Positions 27,245 through 36,262 of a stretch of 64,000 nucleotides of DNA are shown here, one piece after another. The notes below the pieces were generated by a model. It saw only the letters and a program-made list of their open reading frames with translations. It had not been told where the DNA came from and ran no database searches. This DNA comes from Pollutimonas sp963712655 (GTDB lineage: Bacteria; Pseudomonadota; Gammaproteobacteria; Burkholderiales; Burkholderiaceae_B), in contig CAVQIT010000008.1 of the NCBI GenBank assembly GCA_963712655.1, positions 186,001-250,000 of the forward strand. Direction: 5' to 3'. Position 1 is the stretch's first letter. Every line of letters begins with the position of its first letter. The translations under genes were made by a program, and so were the position numbers.

Positions 27245-28477
27245 TCAGCCTGCGATGGCCGGGGCGGGGTTCGCTGAAAAATAGTCCATGGCTACCTGGA
27301 CGCCGCTCGCGGCCAGGCTGATGCCTGAAAGCCGCAGGCCCATTTCGCAGCCCGTCAGCGCAGCCAGCAGTGTCAGGTCATTGCTGTCGCCCAGATGGCC
27401 GATCCGGAACATCCGGCTTTTTACTTGCCCCAGGCCGGTACCCAGGGACATATCGAAACGTTCGTAAATCAGCCGCCGTACCGCATCGGCGTCCTTGCCA
27501 GGCGGCAATATCACTCCAGTCAGCACAGGGGAATAGGCGCGAGGATCCGCGCATTGGATCGGCAGCCCCCAGGCGTTTACCGCCGCACGGACCCCTTGCG
27601 CCCATCTGAGGTGACGAGCCAAAACGGCATCCAGGCCTTGAGACAGTATGCGTTGCAGCGCCACGTCCAATCCATACAGCAGATTGGTGTTCGGCGTAGA
27701 GGGCCAGTACCCGTCGCGATTCATGCCGATAATTTCGTCCCATGCGAAGTAGGAACGCGGCAAACGAGCCGTTTTCGAGGCCTCCAGGGCACGCGCCGAG
27801 ATGGCATTGAAACCCAGGCCTGGCGGCAGCATCAGGCCTTTCTGCGATCCGCTGATCGAAATATCGACCCCCCACGCGTCGTGGCGGTACTCGGCGCTAC
27901 CCAGGCCGGAAATCGTATCGACCATTAGCAAGGCCGGGTGGCCGGCGACATCGATGGCATTGCGTACTGCCGCGATGTCGGAAACCACGCCGGTCGATGT
28001 CTCGTTGTGCACCACACAGACCGCCTTGATGCGCCGCTCTCGGTCTTGGCGCAGACGCCGCTCGATCAAATCGGGCTGGACCGGCTGGCGCCAGTGGGGC
28101 GCATGCGGCAATTCGACGTCGGTACCCTGCCAGGCCAGCACTTCCGCATGCAGGCCCAGACGCTCGGCCAGTTTGCACCATAGCCCGGCGAAATGACCGG
28201 TCTCGTACATAAGGACGTGATCTCCCGGGCTGAGGGTATTGGTTAACGCGGCCTCCCATGCGCCGGTTCCCGACGATGGATAGATGACGATGGGCTGGCT
28301 GGTCTGAAAGACCTTTTGCATGCCCGCTATGACGCTTAAACCCAGCGGGCCGAACTCTGGGCCACGATGGTCGATTGTCGGCAGGCCGATGGCGTGCAGA
28401 ATAGAATCGGGCACCGGGCTGGGGCCAGGGATTTGCAGAAAATGACGACCGGCAGGATGAAAATTCAACGTTTGCAT
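27245..28477 (-). CDS. Class V PLP aminotransferase, serine-glyoxylate/alanine-glyoxylate type
   Basis: A 410-residue cytoplasmic PLP enzyme. It starts MQTLNFHPAGRHFLQIPGPS and shows YPSSGTGAWEAALTNTLSPG, VCVVHNETSTGV, LLMVDTISGLGSAEYR and the PLP-lysine segment SGSQKGLMLPPGLGFN, as in serine-glyoxylate aminotransferases. It would move an amino group between glyoxylate (or a related 2-oxoacid) and an amino acid. The ATG at 28477 has GGAGAG upstream. It is divergent from the TIM-barrel gene across an AT-rich region with two candidate operators. Confidence 0.88.
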   Translation of the reverse strand: MQTLNFHPAGRHFLQIPGPSPVPDSILHAIGLPTIDHRGPEFGPLGLSVIAGMQKVFQTSQPIVIYPSSGTGAWEAALTNTLSPGDHVLMYETGHFAGLWCKLAERLGLHAEVLAWQGTDVELPHAPHWRQPVQPDLIERRLRQDRERRIKAVCVVHNETSTGVVSDIAAVRNAIDVAGHPALLMVDTISGLGSAEYRHDAWGVDISISGSQKGLMLPPGLGFNAISARALEASKTARLPRSYFAWDEIIGMNRDGYWPSTPNTNLLYGLDVALQRILSQGLDAVLARHLRWAQGVRAAVNAWGLPIQCADPRAYSPVLTGVILPPGKDADAVRRLIYERFDMSLGTGLGQVKSRMFRIGHLGDSNDLTLLAALTGCEMGLRLSGISLAASGVQVAMDYFSANPAPAIAG

Positions 28478-28494
28478 AGAGACTCTCCAATCTT

Positions 28495-28519
28495 CAAAAT
28501 TTAGCATTCAAAATTCAAT
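28495..28519 (-). promoter_or_regulatory. GntR-type operator ahead of the aminotransferase
   Basis: On the minus strand this reads ATTGAATTTTGAATGCTAAA, followed by TTTTG. It closely matches the plus-strand site at 28664-28680 (ATTTTGAATGCATAAT), so the two face each other across the divergent promoter. Regulation by the GntR protein at 30625-31320 is inferred. Confidence 0.6.
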
Positions 28520-28663
28520 TTTTCAAGAAGATTTGCCTGAAGAAGCACTGAACGATTCTCGATTCCCATGCCAAGCGCATCTAACCTGTTGATTTTATTT
28601 ATTAAGAATTTTTCCACTCTAAATTTCCCAGAAAATCCTCAGGAAATTTCGTTGCGGTCTATA

Positions 28664-28680
28664 AATTTTGAATGCATAAT
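28664..28680 (+). promoter_or_regulatory. GntR-type operator ahead of the TIM-barrel gene
   Basis: AATTTTGAATGCATAAT, 24 bases before the ATG at 28705. It shares ATTTTGAATGC with the minus-strand site near 28500. Confidence 0.6.
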
Positions 28681-28704
28681 CCTAAAAATATTGTAGGAGA
28701 TCAC

Positions 28705-29538
28705 ATGAATTTACGTAACCGAATCGGTGTCGATGTCGGCCGGCGCGCCAAGCTGGAAGACGCCATCGAATGGGCCGCCCGCAACGACGTCCGCTTCATT
28801 GACATTCAGCTTGACACAGCGCCCAACGCGTTGACATCTTTCGATGCGAGTCGGGCCAAAGAAGTGCGCGCCCTGCTCGATCGGCACGGAATCGGACTGG
28901 GCCTGCATACCTCTTCCGCCGTAAATGTCGCCGAGTATGCCCCCTACGTTGGCGCAGCGGTGGATACTTATCTTAAAAGCTACATTGATGCTTATGCCCA
29001 ACTTGGGGCTAGCTGGATCGTCGTGCATGCAGGGTTCCATTTCACTAGCGACATAGACATGCGCATGCAGGCGGGCTGCGAACGACTGCAACGCATCACC
29101 GAGTACGCCGAACGCCACAATGCAATGCTGTATCTGGAAAACCTCAACCCCGAGCCCGCCGATGCGGAGGTCAAATATTTGGCCCATACCGTGGCCGAAT
29201 GGATGTACTACTTCGATCGCATTCAGTCACCCAACCTGACTATGTCGTTTACCGCCAACCACGCCCATCTCGTTCCCGAAGGTGTGGATGGCTTCATCGA
29301 CGCCATCGATTTTGGCCGGGTGGGTGAAGTTCGGCTGGCGGATTGCTTCCGTCTCGGCAAAGAAGAGCACCTGAAGCCGGGGGCCGGCGACATGGATTTC
29401 GGATCGATGTTCAAACGCATCGAAGCGGCCGGGTTCAAGGGCCATTACACCAATGCCTTCGGTACGCTGGACGACATGCTGGCCGGGCGCGATTACCAAG
29501 TTCAGAAGGCACGGGAAGCCGGCGTGCGCGTCGACTGA
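28705..29538 (+). CDS. Xylose-isomerase-like TIM-barrel protein (sugar phosphate isomerase/epimerase family)
   Basis: A 277-residue TIM-barrel protein of the AP-endonuclease-2 superfamily. Visible are IGLGLHTSSAVNVAEYAPY, ASWIVVHAGFHF, LYLENLNPEPADAEVKYL and the late metal-site region HLVPEGVDG and GHYTNAFGTLDDML. Such proteins are metal-dependent isomerases, epimerases or dehydratases of small hydroxy-acids and sugars. The ATG at 28705 has GTAGGAG upstream. It is followed by a Bug receptor on the same strand and is divergent from the aminotransferase. The reaction is unknown. Confidence 0.78.
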   Translation: MNLRNRIGVDVGRRAKLEDAIEWAARNDVRFIDIQLDTAPNALTSFDASRAKEVRALLDRHGIGLGLHTSSAVNVAEYAPYVGAAVDTYLKSYIDAYAQLGASWIVVHAGFHFTSDIDMRMQAGCERLQRITEYAERHNAMLYLENLNPEPADAEVKYLAHTVAEWMYYFDRIQSPNLTMSFTANHAHLVPEGVDGFIDAIDFGRVGEVRLADCFRLGKEEHLKPGAGDMDFGSMFKRIEAAGFKGHYTNAFGTLDDMLAGRDYQVQKAREAGVRVD

Positions 29539-29601
29539 TCTGTTCCCACCGCCGGTTGGTGACGTGGTGCCGGCCGGGGCACTATTCCAGGAGACAACGC
29601 C

Positions 29602-30588
29602 ATGAATACACGCAAACTGTTCGCACTCGCGTGCGGATACGCCACAACAGTGGCACTTGCGCTTGGGCCACTGACGGCTCACGCGCAAAATTACCCTTCT
29701 CAACCCATTCATTTAATCGTGGCTTCCACCCCGGGGGGCGGAACAGATGTGTTGGCGCGTGCCATCGCTCAAAAACTGACTCCCGTACTGGGCGCCAGTG
29801 TGGTGGCGGAAAACTACCCCGGCGCGAATGGAAACATCGGTGCGCAGCGTGCCGCGCGTTCGCCCGCCAATGGCTACACCATCATGATGGTGTCGGCGCC
29901 CCATGCGGTCAATACATCGATCTATCGCAATCTGGCCTACGACCCCATCAAGGATTTCTCCCCTATCGTGTCGGTCGCCTCAGTACCCATGGTGTTGACG
30001 GTACCCGCATCCTCGCCGATCAAATCCGTGGCCGATTTGATCGCGCAGGCGAAAGCGCAGCCGGGGCAGCTTACCTATTCATCCGGAGGCATTGGCTCGC
30101 AAGAGCATATTTCGGGGCTGATGCTAGGGCAAATCGCCGGTGTGCAACTCGAACACATTCCTTACAAAGGTTCGGGTCAATCGGTCACGGACCTGTTAGC
30201 GGGCCGTATCTCGCTAGCTTTCAATACCATGCCCAGCGTGCTGCAGCATATCAAGTCAGGCGCGTTGCGGCCATTGGCCGTGGGTTCGGCAAAGCGTTCC
30301 CCTATGTTGCCTGACGTGCCTACAATGAAAGAAGCCGGCGTAGCCGGTTTCGAATCGGAGCAATGGTATGGCCTGGTTGCTCCCACAGGCACATCCAAGG
30401 AAATCATTGCCCGCTTGAATAATGAAACGGACAAGATTTTGCAGACCGAGGAAATTCGGCAGCTGTTCCTGCAGATGGGGGCGTTACCCACGGGCGGCAG
30501 TCCGGCGCAATTCGGCGCATTCTTCAACTCGGAAGTGGCCAAATATGCCAAGCTGGCAAAGGCTCTGAACCTGTCGGCCGAGCAGTAG
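29602..30588 (+). CDS. Bug-family periplasmic solute receptor
   Basis: A 328-residue exported receptor with signal peptide ending TAHAQNYPSQP and signature LIVASTPGGGTDVLARAIA and NYPGANGNIGAQRAARS. It lies 63 bases after the TIM-barrel gene, with CAGGAG before the ATG. It is the second Bug receptor in this island and the third in the window. The two in this island are clearly different in sequence and may bind different intermediates or isomers. Confidence 0.92.
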   Translation: MNTRKLFALACGYATTVALALGPLTAHAQNYPSQPIHLIVASTPGGGTDVLARAIAQKLTPVLGASVVAENYPGANGNIGAQRAARSPANGYTIMMVSAPHAVNTSIYRNLAYDPIKDFSPIVSVASVPMVLTVPASSPIKSVADLIAQAKAQPGQLTYSSGGIGSQEHISGLMLGQIAGVQLEHIPYKGSGQSVTDLLAGRISLAFNTMPSVLQHIKSGALRPLAVGSAKRSPMLPDVPTMKEAGVAGFESEQWYGLVAPTGTSKEIIARLNNETDKILQTEEIRQLFLQMGALPTGGSPAQFGAFFNSEVAKYAKLAKALNLSAEQ

Positions 30589-30624
30589 AGCAGCGAAGGC
30601 TAGCGGGGCGGGACAGCCGCTTCG

Positions 30625-31320
30625 TCATGCCTTCGTGATATGCGACCCGGATTCCAAGAGCGCGGCATCGGTCAGCACGATTTCGCATTTCGTCATCAGA
30701 TGCCGCCGCAATATCGTCGCCAGCCAACGGCCATCGCGCGCCGACAACGCCTTGATCATGTCCGAGTGTTCGGCAATCGCGTGATCCCACTTTGCCGGAT
30801 CGAAGTTCGAGCGGAACCGAAAGGCCTGCAACCTGCTGTTGACCATGATGTAGGTCTGGCGCAGTGTGGGATTACGGGTGGCTTCGTTGATCTTGTCGTG
30901 AATTGACTGGTTATTTTTGTAATATCCCGAGATATCGTCCTGCTTGCGGCAGGCAAGCATTGCGTCATGCAGCGCTTCGATTTCGGCGATTTCGGCATCG
31001 GTAATACGTTCGCAAGCCAATTCTCCTGAAAATGCTTCCAGGCCGCTCATCAGCTCGAATGTCTGGCGAATCTCGGCGTTGGTCATCTGCGAAACCGATG
31101 CCCCCTTGTTGGGCGAAATTTCGATCAACCCTTCGGCGGCCAGCACCTTGATGGCTTCACGCAAGGGAGTACGCGAAATTCCCAGGGTTTCGCACAGTTC
31201 ACGTTCGTTCAGCTTCTGGCCGGGCGCTACCCTGCCCTCGACAATGAAGTTGCGCAAGTGCTCTGTGACCGTATCATGAAGCTGCGGCCGTTCGACCTTG
31301 TTGATTCCAATGATTGCCAT
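30625..31320 (-). CDS. GntR-family regulator, FCD/FadR subgroup
   Basis: A 231-residue repressor-type regulator. The N-terminal winged helix has VAPGQKLNERELCETLGISR and TPLREAIKVLAAEGLIEI; the C-terminal FCD domain has the metal-site histidines in the FELMSGLEAF region, NNQSIHDKINEATRN and AIAEHSDMIKAL. It is convergent with the second Bug gene and faces znuA. Its own upstream region holds an ATTTTGAAT motif at 31340, like the sites near 22050, 28500 and 28670, so it probably autoregulates and controls the whole island. Confidence 0.9.
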   Translation of the reverse strand: MAIIGINKVERPQLHDTVTEHLRNFIVEGRVAPGQKLNERELCETLGISRTPLREAIKVLAAEGLIEISPNKGASVSQMTNAEIRQTFELMSGLEAFSGELACERITDAEIAEIEALHDAMLACRKQDDISGYYKNNQSIHDKINEATRNPTLRQTYIMVNSRLQAFRFRSNFDPAKWDHAIAEHSDMIKALSARDGRWLATILRRHLMTKCEIVLTDAALLESGSHITKA

Positions 31321-31338
31321 TTGGTGCCCGATCCCGCA

Positions 31339-31352
31339 TTTTGAATTTTATA
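31339..31352 (+). promoter_or_regulatory. Candidate autoregulatory operator of the GntR gene
   Basis: ATTTTGAATTTTAT, 19 bases upstream of the GntR start codon. It shares ATTTTGAAT with the two operators near 28.5 kb. Confidence 0.5.
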
Positions 31353-31428
31353 TGCGAAACTGATTATAGCCCCGCGTATCCTGCCCACCTATGCCAATAG
31401 TTTCCTATAGGAAAGTCCCTAACGCGCT

Positions 31429-32424
31429 CTATGTCGGCTTCAACACGTAAATCAGCTGGCCCGCATTCCAACTGAACATTCCCAGATACGTCGCGGCAGG
31501 CTGATCCGGGGCGGCAAGCGCGTCGGAATACAAGGTGCCGCCCACCTTGGCCTTGGTTTCGCGGGCGATTTGCCTGACCAGTTTCGGATTCGTCGTGTTT
31601 TCGATGAACACCCCCGAAATATGCTCTTTCCTGGCGCGGTCGATAATTGCCGCCACCTCTCTGGCCGAGGGTTCCGCTTCGTTGGAGAAACCCGCCACCG
31701 ACACGAACTGTATGCCATAGGCCTGGGCGAAATAGCCAAACGCATCATGCGATGTGATCACCTTGCGCCGGCTTTTGGGAATAGCCAGGAACGCCTGTTT
31801 GATCTCGATATCCAGCTTTTTCATCTTGGCAATGTAGCTTTGCGCCCGGCTCTGGTAATAGGCCCGGCGCTTGGGATCGGCCCGCGACAAACCGTCGGCG
31901 ATGTTTTTCGCATAGATCATGCCATTGCCCAGGCTTTGCCATGCATGGGGATCGACATCGCCATGGTCGCCGTCGTCATGCTTGTGCTCTTTTTCATGCT
32001 CGCCCAGCACTTCGTGCACACGTTCGGCCTCGCTTAAATGACGCAGCAAAACGCCTTGCGAAGCGAGCACTTGCGCGCCGCTGAAACCCGCGGCCTGGAT
32101 AAGGCGCGGCAGCCAGCCCTCGAAATCCAGACCGTTTATCACCAACACTTGAGCCTGAGACAAAGCCTTTGCGTCCCGGGGCGTGGGCTCGAACGAATGC
32201 GCATCGCCGTTGGGTCCCACAATCGTCGTCAGGGAAATATGCTCGCCGCCGATTTCCCTGACCATATCGCCCAGAACCGAAAAGCTGGCGACGACCCGCA
32301 ATGGCGCGGGGTCCGCGGCAAATCCGACAGGCGCGGCCATGATCAATACGCCGCCAACCAGCATGGCAAGCACAATGCGGCGGGAAAATCGAAAAGCATG
32401 CTCAACGCTACGGGCTTTTAACAT
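31429..32424 (-). CDS. znuA: Zinc ABC transporter substrate-binding protein, ZnuA type
   Basis: A 331-residue periplasmic zinc-binding protein. A signal peptide ends near GFAADPAPLR; zinc-ligand histidines lie in GPNGDAHSFEP, VDPHAWQSLGNG and ITSHDAFGYFA, with the acidic site in TLYSDALAAP. A His/Asp-rich loop, EHEKEHKHDDGDHGD, precedes the second histidine, as in ZnuA proteins. The ATG at 32424 overlaps the stop of znuB (TAATG). It is the last gene of the znuC-znuB-znuA run controlled by the Zur box at 34240. Confidence 0.9.
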   Translation of the reverse strand: MLKARSVEHAFRFSRRIVLAMLVGGVLIMAAPVGFAADPAPLRVVASFSVLGDMVREIGGEHISLTTIVGPNGDAHSFEPTPRDAKALSQAQVLVINGLDFEGWLPRLIQAAGFSGAQVLASQGVLLRHLSEAERVHEVLGEHEKEHKHDDGDHGDVDPHAWQSLGNGMIYAKNIADGLSRADPKRRAYYQSRAQSYIAKMKKLDIEIKQAFLAIPKSRRKVITSHDAFGYFAQAYGIQFVSVAGFSNEAEPSAREVAAIIDRARKEHISGVFIENTTNPKLVRQIARETKAKVGGTLYSDALAAPDQPAATYLGMFSWNAGQLIYVLKPT

Positions 32425-33326
32425 TACGGTCGCTCCGAAATTTGCGATAAACGCTGATGGCGGGCATGCGCCTGTCTGGCGGCTTGCAACAGCCCGCCCA
32501 GCGGACCAAAGAACACCGATAAAAAATACACCGCTCCCGCCGACAAAATAATAGAAGGCGAAGCCGGTACATTCGCGTGATACGAAAGCAACAGGCCCGC
32601 GTAAGAAGAGAAACTGCCAATGACCGCCGCCAACACCATCTGGCGGCCCACGGAACGAACCCAAAACCGGGCGGCCGTGGCAGGCAGCATCATGATGCCC
32701 ACCACCATCAGCGTGCCCAGCACCTGGAACCCGGCCACCAAGGTCATGACCAGCAGCACCAGAAACAGCATATGGATGAGCGAACCCGACCTTCCTTCAC
32801 CGCGTAAAAACACAGGGTCCAGGCATTCCACGATGAGCGGCCGGAAAATCATGGCCAGCGCCAGCAAGGTCACCGTGGAAGTCGAGCTGACCAACAGCAA
32901 TGCGCCGTCGTCCAGGCCCAGCACTGTGCCAAACAGGACATGAATCAGATCCATATTCGAACCGCGCACGGAAACCAGCAAAACCCCCAACCCCAGCGAA
33001 ACCAGGTAAAACGCCGCAAAACTTGCGTCTTCGCGCTGCGGCGTCAAGCGTGCAACCGCGCCGGCCAGCACCGCCACGACCAGGCCGGTCACCATGCCCC
33101 CTACTGTCATGGCGGTCAGCGACAGCCCCGCGGTCAGAAAACCGACCGCCACGCCCGGCAGGATGGCATGGGCCATGGCGTCGCCCATCAGGCTCATGCG
33201 GCGCAATACCAGGAGCACGCCCAGGGGGCCCGCGGTGAACGCCAGGGCCAGGGCGCCCGCCAAAGCCCGGCGCATGAAGCCATAGTCCATGAAAGGGGCA
33301 AACAGCCAATCGAAAACCCACGTCAC
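32424..33326 (-). CDS. znuB: Zinc ABC transporter permease, ZnuB type
   Basis: A 300-residue inner-membrane permease of the ABC-3 family with about eight to nine hydrophobic helices. The family segment RRMSLMGDAMAHAILPGVAV is clear, with GFQVLGTLMVVGIMMLPAT later. Its start overlaps the znuC stop by 4 bases and its stop overlaps the znuA start, so the three are a tight operon. Confidence 0.92.
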   Translation of the reverse strand: MTWVFDWLFAPFMDYGFMRRALAGALALAFTAGPLGVLLVLRRMSLMGDAMAHAILPGVAVGFLTAGLSLTAMTVGGMVTGLVVAVLAGAVARLTPQREDASFAAFYLVSLGLGVLLVSVRGSNMDLIHVLFGTVLGLDDGALLLVSSTSTVTLLALAMIFRPLIVECLDPVFLRGEGRSGSLIHMLFLVLLVMTLVAGFQVLGTLMVVGIMMLPATAARFWVRSVGRQMVLAAVIGSFSSYAGLLLSYHANVPASPSIILSAGAVYFLSVFFGPLGGLLQAARQAHARHQRLSQISERP

Positions 33327-34039
33327 AGATAGTCCCCCGCGCAGAGATGGCGCGCCAAATGCAGATTCTCGGCAGTCAGCACCTGGTCGGTCGGCCCCCA
33401 GGCGACCGCTTGCCCGGCCAACAGCAAAGCCTGCGGAAAATAGGCCCGCACCATATCCAGATCGTGCAATACCGCAATAACCGTACGCCCCTCGCGGTGC
33501 CAGTCCTGCAACAACACCATCAAGTCCTCGGTAGTGTGCCGATCGACCGCCGCAAACGGCTCATCCAGCAACAGAGTATGCGCGTCATGCAACAGCAAGC
33601 GCGCAAAAAGCGCGCGCTGCATCTGGCCGCCGGACAGCGTGCCGATGATGCGCGGACCGAAGTCGGCAAGACCGACCATTTCCAGCGCCGCCCGCACACG
33701 CTCGTGCTCGGCTCGATCAAAACGTTTCCACAGGCCGACGCGCCGCCACGCCCCCATGGCAACCAGATCATAAGTAGTGATGGGGAAACTCCGGTCCAGC
33801 TCTCCCAACTGAGGCAAACATGCCATTTGGCTGCGCGAATCGCCCGCCAGCCGGATTTGCCCGCGCAAAGGGCTGACCAATCCCATGATGCCCTTGACCA
33901 GCGTCGACTTCCCCGCGCCGTTGGGGCCTACGATGGCGGTAAGGGAGCCCCGCGCAAATGCGCCGCTTACGTCGCGCACCGCGATGCGGTCGCGCCAACC
34001 CAGCGACAATTGATCCAGCTCTATTACGGAGTTTGTCAT
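33323..34039 (-). CDS. znuC: Zinc ABC transporter ATP-binding protein, ZnuC type
   Basis: A 238-residue ABC ATPase. Walker A is VGPNGAGKSTLV, the signature is GTLSGGQMQRALFARLL and Walker B is THTLLLDEPFAAVD; the switch His is in IAVLHDLDMV. The start is taken as ATG 34039 (MTNSVIELDQLSLGW); longer in-frame starts add a leader that crosses into the promoter. First gene of the zinc uptake operon, divergent from zur. Confidence 0.9.
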   Translation of the reverse strand: MTNSVIELDQLSLGWRDRIAVRDVSGAFARGSLTAIVGPNGAGKSTLVKGIMGLVSPLRGQIRLAGDSRSQMACLPQLGELDRSFPITTYDLVAMGAWRRVGLWKRFDRAEHERVRAALEMVGLADFGPRIIGTLSGGQMQRALFARLLLHDAHTLLLDEPFAAVDRHTTEDLMVLLQDWHREGRTVIAVLHDLDMVRAYFPQALLLAGQAVAWGPTDQVLTAENLHLARHLCAGDYL

Positions 34040-34239
34040 GCGGCCGCTCCTACCACCATCCCATGGCCCACCCGGTAAGTGTCCAAAGAAACACGACAGC
34101 CAACAGAACACGGGCCACGCGCTGGACGCATGACGCAAGCAGGGCGGAACCACGATATAGCCGTGGTTCACGAGAAGGGGGGAAAAAAGTTCGGCGCATG
34201 AATCCGGAAAAAGCACAAAAAACGTGAAAACGCGGCTTG

Positions 34240-34257
34240 GTATGTTATAACATAACT
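34240..34257. promoter_or_regulatory. Zur box
   Basis: The palindrome TATGTTATAACATA (34241-34254) lies in the divergent znuC/zur region, with flanking bases extending the symmetry. It matches the AT-rich proteobacterial Zur operator pattern (TGTTATANNATAACA type). It should repress znuCBA, and possibly zur, when zinc is sufficient. Confidence 0.8.
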
Positions 34258-34334
34258 GAAGCACCCGCACAGCCTCGCCTGCCCCACAGACTCAATTGAC
34301 TATCGTACATTCCTAGAGCAAATCGTCCTGCGCC

Positions 34335-34835
34335 ATGCCCGCCAAACATTCGTCCTCGCCGTCTGCCATTGCGGCCCAGCTACGCACTGCCGAGTCCCTG
34401 TGCTCGCAGCGCGGCAAGCGCCTGACGCCCATCCGGCGCAAAGTGCTGGAAATCCTGCTGGGGCAGCAGCGCAGCCTTAAGGCCTACGAGCTGCTCGAAC
34501 TGATACGCGATGTTCAACACGGCGCGGCGCCGCCGACCGTCTACCGGGCGCTGGACTTCCTGGTCGACGAAGGCCTTGTACACAGGCTGGACGCCATCAA
34601 TGCCTGGACGGCGTGCCTGGATGCCGCGGGCCAGCCTCACGACTTGCTGGTGGTTTGCACCCAGTGCGGCGCCGTCGCCGAATTAAGCGACCCCGATCTG
34701 AGCCGCCAACTGGCCGGCAAAGTAGCCGAAGCCGGCTTTATGCTGGCCGGCCACGAAACCGAACTTCGCGCCCTTTGCGGGAAATGCCGCCAGTCCGTCG
34801 CGGGCCACGACCATCCCCACGCCCATGGTTCCTGA
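34335..34835 (+). CDS. zur: Zinc uptake regulator, Fur family
   Basis: A 166-residue Fur-family repressor. The winged-helix part has RLTPIRRKVLEILLGQ and PPTVYRALDFLVDEGLVHRL; the dimerisation part has HDLLVVCTQCGAV and ALCGKCRQS (structural zinc cysteines) and a His-rich C terminus DHPHAHGS. Location opposite znuC across a Zur box identifies it as Zur rather than Fur. It has no strong ribosome binding site ahead of the ATG at 34335. Confidence 0.9.
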   Translation: MPAKHSSSPSAIAAQLRTAESLCSQRGKRLTPIRRKVLEILLGQQRSLKAYELLELIRDVQHGAAPPTVYRALDFLVDEGLVHRLDAINAWTACLDAAGQPHDLLVVCTQCGAVAELSDPDLSRQLAGKVAEAGFMLAGHETELRALCGKCRQSVAGHDHPHAHGS

Positions 34836-35097
34836 AGGCGGTATGCTGGATCAACGCCGAACCGGGCCGGTCGATCCTGCCGCCCTGTCCACTCCGCCTC
34901 GACCGGTCAAAAATAACACCATATATTCGCCCATCTGCGCTTATTTCACCGCGAAGACAAGTTTTTCCCTATAGGTTTGCTCTAAAGCGTATGCTGTGCT
35001 GTAATCGCACGTTATGTTTTTCTGCGCGGTATGAATTTGTGATAGGCCGCCTTTCCGGCGGCATGCATATTTCGACCTGCGCCATGCGAGGCCTACG

Positions 35098-36189
35098 ATG
35101 AAACCCGCTATTAGCCCAAATGAAATGGTTCCGGTAACGATTCTTACCGGATTCCTTGGGGCAGGCAAAACCACCCTGCTCAAACGTATCCTTTCCGAGT
35201 ACCACGGACGCCGGATTGCCGTCATTGAAAACGAATTCGGGCCCGAAAGCATCGACAACGAACTGCTGATCCAGGACAGCGAAGAAGAAATCGTTGAATT
35301 AAGCAACGGCTGCGTCTGCTGCACGATACGGGGCGATCTCATGCGCACCCTTAACGAGCTGCGCGTCAAGCGCCAGGCCGGTCAATTGAATTTCGAACGC
35401 ATTATCATCGAAACCACCGGCATGGCCAACCCGGGGCCGGTTTGCCAGACCTTCTTCATGGATGACGAAATCGCCGACTACTACCGGCTCGATGCGGTCA
35501 TCACCGTGGTCGACGCCAAGCACGGCATGGAAACCCTGGACAAGCAGGAAGAAGCGCAGAAACAGGTGGGCTTTGCCGACCGCATCCTGGTTTCCAAGAA
35601 AGACCTGGTCAACGATGTCGACTATCAGGCCCTGCGCGCCCGCCTTGTGCGGATCAATCCGCGCGCCTCGATCACGCCGGTCGATTTCGGCGAAACCGAC
35701 CTGAAAGTGCTGCTGGACATCAGCGGCTTCAACCTGAACACCATTCTGGACATCGACCCGGACTTCCTGGCCGACGAACACCCGGACGCCGCTCACGACC
35801 ATGGCCATGAGCACGGCCACGATCATGAACACGAAGGCGAATGCGACGCTCATTGCGGCCACCATCACGATCATCATCATGCGCATCACGATGACGATAT
35901 CGGCGCTTTCGTATTTCGCTCGAAAAAAGCCTTCGATCCGGAAAAGCTCGAGGAATTCCTGGGCGGCATTGTGCAAGTCTATGGCCCCGACCTGCTGCGC
36001 TACAAGGGAATTTTGTACCTGAAAGGAATAAACCGCCGAATGCTTTTCCAGGGCGTGCACATGATGATGGGCGCGGAACCTGGCAAGCCTTGGCTATCCA
36101 GTGAAAAGCCTAATACCAAAATGGTGTTCATTGGCCGTAAACTCCCCCAGGAAATATTTACCCGGGGCCTGGAACAATGCTTGGTCTGA
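35098..36189 (+). CDS. COG0523/CobW-family GTPase, probable zinc chaperone
   Basis: A 363-residue G3E GTPase. Walker A is TGFLGAGKTTLLKRIL; the metal-binding CXCC motif is NGCVCCTIRGDL; the guanine motif is in RILVSKKDLVND. A His-rich stretch between the domains (from about residue 225) includes HDHGHEHGHDHEHEGE and HHHDHHHAHHDDD. The C-terminal CobW domain has KAFDPEKLEEFLG and LYLKGINRRMLFQGVH. Its place beside zur suggests zinc delivery under limitation, though I see no clear Zur box directly upstream. CobW or nitrile-hydratase roles are alternatives but lack partner genes here. Confidence 0.88.
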   Translation: MKPAISPNEMVPVTILTGFLGAGKTTLLKRILSEYHGRRIAVIENEFGPESIDNELLIQDSEEEIVELSNGCVCCTIRGDLMRTLNELRVKRQAGQLNFERIIIETTGMANPGPVCQTFFMDDEIADYYRLDAVITVVDAKHGMETLDKQEEAQKQVGFADRILVSKKDLVNDVDYQALRARLVRINPRASITPVDFGETDLKVLLDISGFNLNTILDIDPDFLADEHPDAAHDHGHEHGHDHEHEGECDAHCGHHHDHHHAHHDDDIGAFVFRSKKAFDPEKLEEFLGGIVQVYGPDLLRYKGILYLKGINRRMLFQGVHMMMGAEPGKPWLSSEKPNTKMVFIGRKLPQEIFTRGLEQCLV

Positions 36190-36262
36190 TAGCGAACCCA
36201 GTCGTCGCGTAGCAAGAGCGCCGCTGCGGTTCCAAGCACCAACACGACAAAAAGGACATATC

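Noticed and set aside
34836..35097. Second Zur box ahead of the COG0523 GTPase
   Set aside because: A half-site GTTATG occurs near 35010, but I see no matching second half, so it is not reported as an operator.
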